The notes under the pieces were generated by a model that worked only from the letters and a program-made list of their open reading frames with translations, was not told the origin of the DNA and ran no database searches. This document shows positions 43,601 through 51,096 of a stretch of 64,000 bases of DNA, one piece after another. The stretch covers positions 5,332,001-5,396,000 of the forward strand of contig OY764903.1 in assembly GCA_963668605.1 (NCBI GenBank), read 5' to 3'. The DNA comes from G963668605 sp963668605 (GTDB taxonomy: Bacteria; Acidobacteriota; Terriglobia; Bryobacterales; Bryobacteraceae). Both the position numbers and the translations under genes were made by a program. The stretch's first letter is position 1, and each line of letters begins with the position of its first letter.

Positions 43601-45228
43601 TGATCATGACAGCGCCGCGTTCGGTCACCGCGAATTTCTCCAGCGGCACCAGCGGCAACGCTCCGCCGTACGGAGTGGAACTCTCGCCCTTCCAGGGCGC
43701 TGGTGTCGCGCAGACATTCACTGGAACATTCAACGACGACGACGGCTGGACGGACATTGCTAAAGTCACATTTTTCTTCCATGAGTCTTACGCCGGCACT
43801 TCGCACACATGTACGGTGGAGATGCGGCCACAAGCCGGACAGATCACACTGCTGGATGACATGGGTGTGAACTACCTCACGCCGGTCGCGCTCGGCTCAG
43901 CGAGCCAAGTCCAGAACAGTGCATGTATCGTGGACGCGGCCCATTCAAGCTTCAGCGGATCCGGTAATCTGCTGACCGCGAGCGTGGCGCTGACCTTCAA
44001 ACCGGCCTTCGGTTCAGCCGGCTCACGGGAGCCGCGCAAAGCGATTTGCCAGTGGGCCAAAGACACTGCGGGCGCGGGCGAGCCTCGGTCCTGCTTCGGC
44101 CTGTGGATTCCCGAAGCCCCCGCGCCTGTCAAAATTCCGCGCTATCGCCTTTACAACCCGGTCAATTACGCCCACTTCTTCACGGCCAGCCAGAATGAGC
44201 GCGACGTGCTGGTCGCGCGCGGCTTGCAGCCCGAGGATCCACCGCCGGGCATGGCATACAATCAGCCCTCTACCATCGGCGGCTTCGCGACGCATCCGTT
44301 CTATCGCATCCTGTTCTTCCCGCAGAACGGCGCGCCGATCTTCCATTACTGGACGCGCGACCGCGAGGAGTACAAGGCCGCAGTGCGCAACCGCACCTTG
44401 AACCTGGGCGAGAGCATCGACTCGTTCCTGCTCTCCGGCCAAGTGCCGGGCTCCTTCCCGACATACCGGCTGCGCTTCACCGCGGGACCGACGGCTTACC
44501 CGATTTATCACTACGCACTGCAAGCCGAAACCGACGCGCTGATCGCAATGGGTTGGGGCGTTTCGATGGGCGTGGACGGATATCTACAGCCGATGCCCGC
44601 TCCCTTAACTCAAGTTACTGCCGGCTTACAGACGTCGGCCCGCAAAGTCATTGCTGCCGTGCTAAGTGCTGCCAGCCATGAAAGCGGCGCCGTTGCTCCG
44701 GGACAACTAGTCCGCGTCTACGGCAGCAATTTCAGCAAACTCGCACAAGCATTCATTGATGACAGTGCGGTCCAGTTGACTGCCGTGACGGAGCGCTACA
44801 TCGAACTCGCGATTCCCGACACAGTCGCTGGCAAAGAGTCCATCGCACTGTTCGTCGATGACCTCGGCGTCAGGACCGACGCAGTCACGGTGCCGGTCAC
44901 CCCGGCTAACCCCGCAGTCTTTGTGAAGGACTTCCTCGGGCGCGGAATAGTCGAAACGCTGGCGTCGGAGGCAGGCGCAATCACGCTGCAGGTGACCGGC
45001 TTGGGCGAACTCGATCTCGGCCAGCCCAAGCTTCCGCTCACGGTTCGTCTGAACGGCTACCCGGCGGAAATCATTTCCATCGCCGCCATCGCCGATCAAC
45101 CTGGCCGTCTGGCCGTCAACGTGAAACTCTCGCCAGAAGTACTGTCTGCCGACACGGACCTGGCGACAGTCTCGCTGCAAGTAGGCGAAGCGAACGCCCA
45201 ACCGGGCTTGTTGGTCAGAGTGAAGTAA
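40678..45228 (+). CDS. Giant secreted NHL-repeat protein with DUF11-like, DUF5648-like and TIGR03437 domains
   Basis: 1516 residues. Signal peptide (~1-25; cleavage near ARCQP). Then 11 well-formed NHL-type repeats plus one degenerate first unit (~30-705), each ~57 residues with the pattern AGDGGPA...P.GVALD..GNLYIAD..N.RIRKV..ATG.I.TVAG, predicted to form one or more beta-propellers. Next a DUF11-like Ig domain (~710-835), two repeat-type domains (~838-995), a further beta domain (~998-1155), a DUF5648-like lectin-type domain (~1156-1310; YRLYNPVNYAHFFTASQNERD) and a TIGR03437-type domain (~1320-1516). Function unknown; probably extracellular and possibly carbohydrate-binding. The ribosome-binding site is weak. 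Confidence 0.82.
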   Translation: MDKKIKQTILVALGSVLFALAPARCQPAGYIIGTVAGGGLLQTPLPAVSASLQSPSAVTSDASGTVFFTSDHCVYKRDTTGLLTRVAGSSSFPGYSGDGGPAINARFNRPAGLALDSLGNLFIADTDNQRIRKVAATTGIVTTVAGNGISGHGGDGGPAIYGSFANPSGIALDDSGNLYIADDYNSRIRKVQAATGILSTVAGSGFNSFAGDGGAAVNASLNCPTGVALDSSANLYIADRCNNRIRKVAAATGIITTFAGSSSATSLGDGGPATEAQISTPRAVVVDASGNLLIADSAHHRIRKVSAATGIISTVAGNGGWGTSGDGGPAIGAQLQYPLAIALSGAGNLYIADSHRIRQVSAAEGSIATVAGNGTAMYSGDGDPAANAQIGQSNDVALDGDGNLYIANTVNYLIRKVIAATGVISTIAGNGTEGFSGDGFPAVGAQFSRLSGLAADGPGNLYITDSGNQRIRKIAAATGMITTVAGTGVAGFSGDGGLAINAALNAPAGLAVDGSGNLYIADTHNHRIRRVSAATGIITTVAGSGVSGNSGDGGPATVAQINSPNSVAADGFGNLYITDGYSSRVRKVSAATGAIVTVAGIGAPGYSGDDGPATNVKLGQRLYVAVDKFGDLLIADSENTRIRKVSAAAGTIATVAGNGGWGFSGDGGPATSAKLNYPCGIAVDSSGGFYFADSGNSAVRFLTPGARRALLSVNKTHIGNFAAGQTGASYSLSVSNSASAGVANGTVTVSEIVPVGLTLKSMYGVDWNCPPSGSTCTRSDLLSPGSSYPPITVLVNVAASAPSQITNQVSLVGGGSVWASASETTNVLSSDLPPTVPITLSTSPAGQNLIVDGTIMAPQTFNWTVGSEHSVSAPASQAGSGTRYFLANWSDGGAQSHTITVPATATTYTANFTTQYLLTANVNPGGVGFLNAFPTSGDGYYNSGTIVQLTATPANGFSFSYFTGGLSGSTNPQNVIMTAPRSVTANFSSGTSGNAPPYGVELSPFQGAGVAQTFTGTFNDDDGWTDIAKVTFFFHESYAGTSHTCTVEMRPQAGQITLLDDMGVNYLTPVALGSASQVQNSACIVDAAHSSFSGSGNLLTASVALTFKPAFGSAGSREPRKAICQWAKDTAGAGEPRSCFGLWIPEAPAPVKIPRYRLYNPVNYAHFFTASQNERDVLVARGLQPEDPPPGMAYNQPSTIGGFATHPFYRILFFPQNGAPIFHYWTRDREEYKAAVRNRTLNLGESIDSFLLSGQVPGSFPTYRLRFTAGPTAYPIYHYALQAETDALIAMGWGVSMGVDGYLQPMPAPLTQVTAGLQTSARKVIAAVLSAASHESGAVAPGQLVRVYGSNFSKLAQAFIDDSAVQLTAVTERYIELAIPDTVAGKESIALFVDDLGVRTDAVTVPVTPANPAVFVKDFLGRGIVETLASEAGAITLQVTGLGELDLGQPKLPLTVRLNGYPAEIISIAAIADQPGRLAVNVKLSPEVLSADTDLATVSLQVGEANAQPGLLVRVK

Positions 45229-45300
45229 GTCGAGCACTTGCTGCATCGCCTCCAGGTTGAATCCGCTGTACGGATGGAACTGGCCGCAGCGTGTTGACAA

Positions 45301-45345
45301 GATTCCGGGTTCCGGGACAGCCAGGCTGTCGCGGAACCCGGAATC
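45301..45345. repeat. 45-bp near-perfect palindrome
   Basis: Two 22-base arms (45301-45322 and 45324-45345) around a single A, with one mismatch. The arms begin GATTCCGGGTTCC. There is no T-tract, so it is not a simple terminator. It ends exactly where the IS110-like coding remnant becomes unreadable. Confidence 0.75.
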
Positions 45346-45446
45346 TCGGAATCCACCCGAACCGGTGCTCCAATTCGCCCGGTTTCATCCACGCTCGCGA
45401 AAACCGAATGGCGCGCGTGACCATCGCATCCGATATACTGTTTCAC
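45346..45446 (-). pseudogene. 5' stub of an IS110-family transposase
   Basis: A GTG at 45446, nine bases after a strong AGGAGG, starts a frame VKQYIGCDGHARHSV followed by FASVDETGRIGAPVRV. This is the beginning of IS110-type DEDD transposases: the first RuvC-like aspartate is in IGCD. Sequence resemblance ends after ~34 codons at the 45-bp palindrome. Full proteins are 300-450 residues, so the copy is inactive. Confidence 0.7.
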
Positions 45447-45630
45447 GTTGCAGTACCTCCTTGTGTGCCGCATGCACTAAGGCTGATTGTCCATCAGCCG
45501 CGGAGTTGCTGCAGCGCTCTCATACGATCACACTCGCTGCAAGAATCTTTCGCTCGCATTTCCAACAATTTACGATTTTCGATAGCCGATTTTCGCCAAT
45601 CCGCCAGCTACAATCCCACCAGGAGCACCC
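45447..45630 (-). other. Upstream non-coding end of the IS110 remnant; possible bridge-RNA relic
   Basis: 184 bases upstream of the stub carry a perfect hairpin, GGCTGAT and ATCAGCC around a 5-base loop (45481-45499). In IS110-group elements the non-coding end upstream of the transposase encodes the bridge RNA. Length and position would fit, but the RNA itself was not identified, and the right part serves as the leader of the next gene. Confidence 0.3.
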
Positions 45631-46161
45631 ATGTCCCTCACCAAATCCGAATCCGCCCGACTCAACGGAGCCAAATCGCGCGGACCCAAAACCCCTGCTG
45701 GCAAAGCCATCTCTTCGCAGAACGCCCTCAAGCACGGACTCTTTGCATACGCCATCCTCTTGCACGGCGAATCCGAGGTCGAATTCGAAGCGCTCGCCGA
45801 ATCCTACATCCGTCGCTTTGAGCCTCGCGATGACCTCGAGTTCAACGTCGTCAGGCAGTTGATCGCCGCCACTTGGCGCATCGCGCGCTGTTGGACCCTG
45901 CAATCCCAAACCATGAACATGGAGATCGATCGCGATCAAGAGGGCGGAAACACAGTCGCAGCTCGCGCGTTCCAGTCACTCAGCGCCAGCACGCCATCTC
46001 TACAACTCCTGCACCGCTACGAAAACACCTACGACCGCATTTTCAATCAGTCCATCCGGACCCTGGCCCACATTCGCAAGAACTTCCCGGCGTCCGGTAG
46101 CGAACCCCAAGCCGAACAGAACGAACCCAATGGTCCGTCCAATCGATCCATCCTCCAATGA
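45631..46161 (+). CDS. Conserved hypothetical protein of the GPxTPxGKxxSxxNAxxHGL type
   Basis: 176 residues. The N-terminus has ARLNGAKSRGPKTPAGK and then SSQNALKHGLFA, a motif I recognise from a multi-copy family in Acidobacteria and Planctomycetes with no established function. The remainder is helical and charged (VVRQLIAATWRIARCWTLQSQ, then LHRYENTYDRIFNQSIRTLAHIRK), with no membrane segment. The motif resembles a DNA- or RNA-contacting basic strip, but that is speculation. CAGGAG is seven bases before the ATG. It is followed by a good terminator and lies next to mobile-element debris. Confidence 0.6.
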   Translation: MSLTKSESARLNGAKSRGPKTPAGKAISSQNALKHGLFAYAILLHGESEVEFEALAESYIRRFEPRDDLEFNVVRQLIAATWRIARCWTLQSQTMNMEIDRDQEGGNTVAARAFQSLSASTPSLQLLHRYENTYDRIFNQSIRTLAHIRKNFPASGSEPQAEQNEPNGPSNRSILQ

Positions 46162-46171
46162 CCCAATCGCA

Positions 46172-46209
46172 CGCCGGAATCTTCGTCTGGCGTCCGGCGG
46201 TACTTTTTT
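46172..46209 (+). terminator. Rho-independent terminator of the 45631 gene
   Basis: Stem CGCCGGA (46172-46178) with TCCGGCG (46193-46199), loop of 14 bases, followed by a six-T run at 46204-46209. Confidence 0.6.
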
Positions 46210-46284
46210 CGCTGCGATACGTCTATCTGCTTGAATGTGGTAACTGGCTCAACCTTGGCAATAGGCATACAATCGGCACCAGCC

Positions 46285-46854
46285 ATGGACGAAGCGGCGC
46301 TGATCCGGGCGGCGCAAGGGGGCGACCAGCTCGCCTTCGAACGATTGGTGCGTCTGCACGATCGCGACGTATTGCGCCTCGCCTATAACCTGCTGCGCTC
46401 CGAAGAGGATGCGGCCGACATCTATCAGGAAGCGTTCTTACGCGTTTATAAGAGCCTTCCGGCGTTCCGTTTCGATTGCAGTTTCAATACCTGGCTGTAC
46501 CGGATCGTGTCCAACCTGTGCCTTGATCTTCTGCGCAAGCGAAAGTCGCGGCGTGAGGAACCGACGGTGGTGGAAACGTCGGATGGTCCACTCGACCGCA
46601 CAGCCAACTGGGCCGACGAGCGCGCCGAAGGCGATCCGCAGCGCAAGCTTATGAGCGCGCAATTGAAAGCGCGGATCGCCGCCGTGCTCGACGGATTTAC
46701 CCCGCGCGAACGAATGGTGTTTGAGCTGAGACATTACCAGGGATTGCGCCTGAAGGCTATCGGCGAGACCCTCGGAACCAGCGAAGAGGCGGCTAAGAAC
46801 TGCCTCTTCCGCGCTACCCAAAAGATGCGCGTGGCGTTGGGAGATTTTGTATGA
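46285..46854 (+). CDS. ECF-type RNA polymerase sigma factor
   Basis: 189 residues. Region 2 (~20-90) is typical: FERLVRLHDRDVLRLAYN, DAADIYQEAFLRVYKSLP, then FNTWLYRIVSNLCLDLLRKRK. Region 4 (~130-185) has FTPRERMVFELRHYQGLRLKAIGETLG and EEAAKNCLFRATQKMR, the helix-turn-helix that reads the -35 box. The linker has the acidic stretch DEPT-like EEPTVVETSDGPLD. It shares an ATGA with the anti-sigma gene, so the pair is coupled. ATG 46285 is preferred over an 18-codon-longer frame because it begins the conserved helix. The target genes probably include its own operon. Confidence 0.9.
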   Translation: MDEAALIRAAQGGDQLAFERLVRLHDRDVLRLAYNLLRSEEDAADIYQEAFLRVYKSLPAFRFDCSFNTWLYRIVSNLCLDLLRKRKSRREEPTVVETSDGPLDRTANWADERAEGDPQRKLMSAQLKARIAAVLDGFTPRERMVFELRHYQGLRLKAIGETLGTSEEAAKNCLFRATQKMRVALGDFV

Positions 46855-47762
46855 ATTGCGATGACGTTAAGAAACAGCTCGCCCTCATGCTCTATGGGGA
46901 ATTGACGTTCGACGAAGAAGAGGCGGTCGAACAGCACATGGATGGTTGCGTGGTCTGCCGCGCCGAACTCTCAGCGCAGCGGCGTTTGCATGAGACATTG
47001 GACGACCGGCAGGCCGAAGTGCCGGATGAATTGCTCGACATGTGTCGGCAGGATCTGCGCCAGCGTGTGCTCACTGCGGGCGCTCCGGCAACGCCCTTTT
47101 GGCGGCGTATCTTCAGTGGCTGGAGCGCGCCTTCGGCCACGTGGTTGAAACCTGCTGGCGCTCTGGCGCTGGTGGCGCTTGGCTTCTTTGCGGCCCGTTT
47201 GACGACGGTACCGAACCGTACCGACGTGGCGAGCAATGCGCTGGTCGAACCTGTTACCTCGCGCGTTCGGACCATCGAATCCGCGGCCGGTGGCGGTATT
47301 CAATTGGTTGTCGAAGAGACCAGGCAGCGGGTACTGCAGGGCCGTTTGGAGGATGAGCAGATCCGTCACTTGTTGTTGGGCGCAGCCAGGGACCCTTCCG
47401 ATCCCGGACTGCGCGTTGAATCGGTCGAACTGCTGATGGCGCGTCCGGAATCGACGGAGATCCGCACGGCTCTGTTGACCGCGTTGCGGCACGATCCAAA
47501 TCCCGGTGTGCGCCTGAAGGCGATTGAAGGACTGCACGCCTTCGGAGCCGATCCCGAGACACGCAAGGTCCTCGCGCAAGTGCTCCTGGCAGATGACAAT
47601 CCCGGTGTGCGCACGCAGGCGATCGATCTGTTGATGCAGAAGAAGGAGCCCGAGGTTGTGGGGCTGCTTCAGGAGTTGCTGCGAAAGGAAGACAGCAGCT
47701 ATGTGCGGCTCCGCAGCCAGAAAGCACTGCGTGAGATGAACGCGTCCGTGGAGACGTTCTGA
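46851..47762 (+). CDS. Anti-sigma factor: zinc-finger, membrane helix and HEAT-like repeats
   Basis: 303 residues. The N-terminal zf-HC2 anti-sigma domain (~1-45) has the HxxxCxxC zinc site (EQHMDGCVVCRAEL) and the upstream cysteine in NCDDV. One membrane helix follows near 102-118 (GALALVALGFFAA). The outer part has ~4 helical HEAT-like repeats (~165-300; DPSDPGLRVESVELLM, DPNPGVRLKAIEGLH, DNPGVRTQAIDLLM and a last SYVRLRSQKALREM). It should hold the ECF sigma factor at the membrane. The repeats would face the periplasm, so they may sense protein ligands. The start overlaps the sigma gene and the stop overlaps the next start. Confidence 0.82.
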   Translation: MNCDDVKKQLALMLYGELTFDEEEAVEQHMDGCVVCRAELSAQRRLHETLDDRQAEVPDELLDMCRQDLRQRVLTAGAPATPFWRRIFSGWSAPSATWLKPAGALALVALGFFAARLTTVPNRTDVASNALVEPVTSRVRTIESAAGGGIQLVVEETRQRVLQGRLEDEQIRHLLLGAARDPSDPGLRVESVELLMARPESTEIRTALLTALRHDPNPGVRLKAIEGLHAFGADPETRKVLAQVLLADDNPGVRTQAIDLLMQKKEPEVVGLLQELLRKEDSSYVRLRSQKALREMNASVETF

Positions 47763-48919
47763 TGAGATGTTTATGGATCTTGCCGCTGGCCTTGGCCACT
47801 GGTTACGCGCAGACAGACTCCGCGATCCAGCGCGAAGGGCCGTATTGGGTCCAGACAGTGAGCGCCTCGGTCCCGATACTCCCCATCGGTAGGCTCCATT
47901 TGGAGACCGTGGGATCCGTGGTCGTGCGCGGTGGCAACGGTTCGCAAGTCAGCTATCAACTTCGCAAGCGCGTAAAAGCGGATTCCGAAGCGGAGGCACG
48001 CTCACACCTGCGTAGCGTCACGCTGAAGCCCCGTATCATCGCAGATCTGGTCCGCCTGACGATAGACGCGCCCGTGCAACTGCAAGCCGTTCTGGAGTTG
48101 GAGCTGAGCGTTCCGCGCGGTCTGCGCGAGGTGATTCTCCGTACCGCCTGGGGTGGCCTGCAAGCCTTCGATTTGGACGGCGCAGTGAAAGCCGAAACGG
48201 GCGGCGGAGTGTTGCGCGCGGATCGGATCGGCAAGAGTCTCATTGCGCTAGCCGGCGGCGGCGAGATACATATCGGCGCTGTCAACGGACCCGTGCGTGC
48301 GATCTCGGGCGGCGGGCCGATCCAGATTCAAAAGGTCGCCGGCGAGATGTGGATAGAGACATCGGGCGGCGGGGTTGTGGTGCGCGACGCCGGCGGACCC
48401 CTGCATGTGTCGACTGGCGGCGGGAATATCTCTGTGGAGCGAGCCGCGGCTACCGTATTTGCGCAGACCGCGGGTGGCCTGATCGACGTGCAACACGCGG
48501 CCGGCATCGTCACCGCGCAAAACGCAGGTGGCGGAATTGAAGTGAGTTCGGCCCAGGGCGTTCGCTGCGAGGCGTATTCCGGCAGCATCCGTTTACGCAG
48601 CGCCTCCGGCGCGCTGAACGCCAGCACGGCGGCTGGTAGCATCCTCGCCGAGTTCGTCGGAAATCGAGCCGCCGATTCAGTTCTTAGCACCGGTGGTGGT
48701 GACGTTACCGTTTTCATTCCGTCCAATCTAGCGATGACGGTAAGAGCCAAGACGGAAACGGGGAACAAGACGGCAAGAATCATCTCCGACTTTCCCGAGA
48801 TTCGTGTGACTCCGGCAGCGCTCAACGTGACCGTGGCCGAAGGCATGATCCGCGGAGGCGGGCCGCTGCTCCGGATTTCTACGTCCAACGGGACCATCTA
48901 TCTCCGCCGCCAGAAATAA
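47762..48919 (+). CDS. DUF4097-like secreted beta-helix protein
   Basis: 385 residues with a short signal peptide (MRCLWILPLALATGYAQ). The body (~130-340) is a series of ~20-residue turns, each with a Gly-Gly-Gly or Gly-Gly step (ETGGGVLRADRIG, ISGGGPIQIQKV, TSGGGVVVRDAGG, STGGGNISVERA, NAGGGIEVSS). This is the repeat pattern of the DUF4097/DUF2807 beta-helix families often found with ECF systems and envelope stress genes. It has no enzyme motif. It overlaps the anti-sigma stop by one base (TGATG) and is followed by a PDZ protein. Confidence 0.72.
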   Translation: MRCLWILPLALATGYAQTDSAIQREGPYWVQTVSASVPILPIGRLHLETVGSVVVRGGNGSQVSYQLRKRVKADSEAEARSHLRSVTLKPRIIADLVRLTIDAPVQLQAVLELELSVPRGLREVILRTAWGGLQAFDLDGAVKAETGGGVLRADRIGKSLIALAGGGEIHIGAVNGPVRAISGGGPIQIQKVAGEMWIETSGGGVVVRDAGGPLHVSTGGGNISVERAAATVFAQTAGGLIDVQHAAGIVTAQNAGGGIEVSSAQGVRCEAYSGSIRLRSASGALNASTAAGSILAEFVGNRAADSVLSTGGGDVTVFIPSNLAMTVRAKTETGNKTARIISDFPEIRVTPAALNVTVAEGMIRGGGPLLRISTSNGTIYLRRQK

Positions 48920-48939
48920 CACTTGTGAGGTTTACGACT

Positions 48940-49842
48940 ATGAAAGTGAAGAACGTGGTCCTCTCGTTGGCGATCCTTCTTGCCGGCGTCCTGGCCGCGG
49001 CGGCCGTTCTCTCGGCCGCTACGGAACTCCTGGAACCGCCGGAACCGCCTCAGCACATCGCCCATGTGATGTTTGCCTCCCACGGCAGCTTCCTCGGAAT
49101 CGGCGTGGCGGAAATCAACAGCGAACGCGCCCGCGCGCTCAACCTGAAGGAAGAGCGCGGCGTCGAAGTCACGCAGGTCGAGAACGACAGCCCGGCCGCG
49201 AAAGCTGGCGTTAAAAAAGGCGACATCGTGCTGGAGTTCAACGGCCATACCGTCGAGGGCACCGACCAGTTTGTTCGACTGGTGCGCGAAACGCCGGAAG
49301 GACGCACGGTGAAACTTGTGATCAACCGCGGCGGTGCGACGCAGACCCTAACTGCGGTGACCGCGACGCGCAAGCCGATGAGCGCGATGCGTGGGATGCC
49401 CGGGATGGACCGCGAATTCCGCTGGGAGATGCCGGAGATCCGGATTCCCGACCTGCCGCGTCCGTACATGGGCATGCGCAGCTCGATGATGGGCGTCGAA
49501 GTCGAAGCCCTCGACACGCAACTGGCGGAGTTTTTCGGCGTCAAGGAAGGTATGCTCGTCCGTTCTGTACTGAAAGGCTCGGCGGCCGAAAAAGCCGGCA
49601 TCAAGGCAGGCGATGTCATCACGAAATTGGACGGCCAGAAGGTGGCAACGGCCCGGGACATCACGAGTGCAGTTCGGGCTAAACAAAGCCAGGCAACATT
49701 TCCGGTGATGCTCGTTCGCGAGCGCCGCGAAATGACCGTGAATGTAACTCTCGATGCACCTCAACCGCCCAAACCGCATAAGGCGCCGTCGGCGCCGGCA
49801 GCGCCGCGCAGCCGCAACGTCATCCTGCAGGATCAGCTCTAA
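48940..49842 (+). CDS. Double-PDZ periplasmic protein
   Basis: 300 residues: a signal peptide or anchor (~6-25), then PDZ domains at about 50-135 (FLGIGVAEINSERARAL, ending in VKKGDIVLEFNGHTVEG) and 175-265 (MMGVEVEALDTQLAEFFGV, then IKAGDVITKLDGQKVA). A Met/Arg-rich linker joins them and a Pro/Lys/Ala-rich tail ends the protein. It lacks the trypsin-like domain of DegP/HtrA proteases, so it would be a chaperone or adaptor. It may recognise protein C-termini in the periplasm, in line with the envelope-stress operon. ATG 48940 is chosen, with GAGG nine bases upstream; a GTG at 48925 is in frame. Confidence 0.8.
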   Translation: MKVKNVVLSLAILLAGVLAAAAVLSAATELLEPPEPPQHIAHVMFASHGSFLGIGVAEINSERARALNLKEERGVEVTQVENDSPAAKAGVKKGDIVLEFNGHTVEGTDQFVRLVRETPEGRTVKLVINRGGATQTLTAVTATRKPMSAMRGMPGMDREFRWEMPEIRIPDLPRPYMGMRSSMMGVEVEALDTQLAEFFGVKEGMLVRSVLKGSAAEKAGIKAGDVITKLDGQKVATARDITSAVRAKQSQATFPVMLVRERREMTVNVTLDAPQPPKPHKAPSAPAAPRSRNVILQDQL

Positions 49843-49861
49843 CGGCTCTCGTCCATTCGCC

Positions 49862-50260
49862 TCAGGCGCACTCCAGTTCAGCGAGGTGGAGCTTCAAGAG
49901 AAGTTCCACCTCGGAGTTTGGCACCTGCAGTGCGGCGGCAATCTGCTCCGGCCGCTCGCCCCGGCGGTGCATCCTGAGCACTTGACTGCGCCGCGTCAGA
50001 TTCATGCCCGCCTTGGGCGCGGCGGGAGCGCAGGCTACGGCGACCTGTTCCTCGGCTTCCTGCAATCGTTGCCGCAGTTTCGCAATCTCAAACGTGAGAC
50101 TGCCGATTCGCAAGTCGTATGTATCGCGGTCGCTGCGCGAGCGTTGCTTGGCTGCGGCAAGGCCGCGTTGGCAGTGGAAGCACAACCATAGGCACAGTCC
50201 AATGCCTGCCACCAGAAACGCGTAGTTAGTTAGAGGGTGAAGTAGCCATTCGAGTCTCAT
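49862..50260 (-). CDS. Small membrane protein with DUF2802-like C-terminus, last gene of the flagellar run
   Basis: 132 residues: a membrane helix near 12-30, a coiled coil (~52-72; SLTFEIAKLRQRLQEAEEQ) and a C-terminal helix-turn-helix-like segment (~88-130; RRSQVLRMHRRGERPEQIA then LQVPNSEVELLLKLH). The latter resembles DUF2802, which occurs next to flagellar genes in several groups. The function is not known to me. AAGGG lies seven bases before the ATG. It ends the leftward flagellar gene run, 20 bases from the PDZ gene stop (convergent). Confidence 0.6.
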   Translation of the reverse strand: MRLEWLLHPLTNYAFLVAGIGLCLWLCFHCQRGLAAAKQRSRSDRDTYDLRIGSLTFEIAKLRQRLQEAEEQVAVACAPAAPKAGMNLTRRSQVLRMHRRGERPEQIAAALQVPNSEVELLLKLHLAELECA

Positions 50261-50284
50261 ATTTTGATCCCTTCGAGTTGATTT

Positions 50285-51094
50285 TTAGTGCAGCGTCCGC
50301 AGACGCTCCTGGCGCGAGATGACCTCAGTGATCCGCACGCCGTAGTTGCCTTCCAACACAACCACCTCGCCGCGTGCGATGACGCAGTTGTTGACGATGA
50401 TCTCTACAGGTTCCGCGACGGAACGGTTCAATTCCACAATCGAACCAGTGGTGAGTTTTAGGACATCCTTGAGCGGCAACTCGCTCCGGCCGAAGGAGAC
50501 CGCCACGGGTAGCTCAACCTCCAAGAGCAGGTCGAGTGTCTTGGACGTGTAGGAGCCGGCCGGAGCCGCTATCGAGCTGCTTTCCGTCTCGGGTTGTTCC
50601 GCCGCATCAAGCTTCGCTTCGAGCGCCGGGCTCAGGGCCAGATGCATCTGTAAGCGCGGCATGTTCGGGAGTTCAATCTCCAGACAAACAAGCAGGCTTC
50701 CGGCCCGTGCGTTCGCAACACTGCTGCCGCTTGCAGCCACCACCTCGCGGCCCAGTTTCGAGCCTAGAACCTGCGCCGTGGCCGCGGTGGCCTGACCCAG
50801 TAACTCCAGCCACGTGCCCTTGAGATCCTCGGCGCTCGCATCGTCCAGTCCCGCCGCGCGCAGCGCAATGTCCGCAATCTGCCGCCATGTCGTCTCATCG
50901 GCTCCGACCCAGATGTGACAGCCGGGCGCAATATCCAGCGACTGCTCCCAGCCCAGAACCGCCGACGGAACTTCCGCCGTGCTTTCACGGCGCGTCACCG
51001 TGGGTTTTTCGCCGGCCATCGACTCGATCGACCGCTCGAGGCTCCCGGCCCACTCCGCGATCAGCCAGTTCTTGAGTTCGCTCTGCTCCGCCAT
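50285..51094 (-). CDS. FliY/FliN-like flagellar switch protein (long form)
   Basis: 269 residues. The C-terminal ~80 residues are a SpoA/FliN domain (LLLEVELPVAVSFGRSELPL, VLKLTTGSIVELNRS, ARGEVVVLEGNYGVRITEV). The middle (~85-165) is related to the CheC/FliY/FliM-type domain, but the phosphatase motif ExxN is not kept (WLELLGQ at that place), so CheY-P phosphatase activity is doubtful. FliN and FliY form the C-ring that controls rotation direction. A second, short FliN is encoded at 58328. No fliM is seen in this window. It follows fliA by two bases. Confidence 0.78.
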   Translation of the reverse strand: MAEQSELKNWLIAEWAGSLERSIESMAGEKPTVTRRESTAEVPSAVLGWEQSLDIAPGCHIWVGADETTWRQIADIALRAAGLDDASAEDLKGTWLELLGQATAATAQVLGSKLGREVVAASGSSVANARAGSLLVCLEIELPNMPRLQMHLALSPALEAKLDAAEQPETESSSIAAPAGSYTSKTLDLLLEVELPVAVSFGRSELPLKDVLKLTTGSIVELNRSVAEPVEIIVNNCVIARGEVVVLEGNYGVRITEVISRQERLRTLH

Positions 51095-51096
51095 GG

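Noticed and set aside
45301..45345. Palindrome as terminator of the NHL gene
   Set aside because: No T-tract follows on either strand and it lies 73 bases after the stop, with the IS110 stub directly adjoining. A repeat or mobile-element origin fits better.
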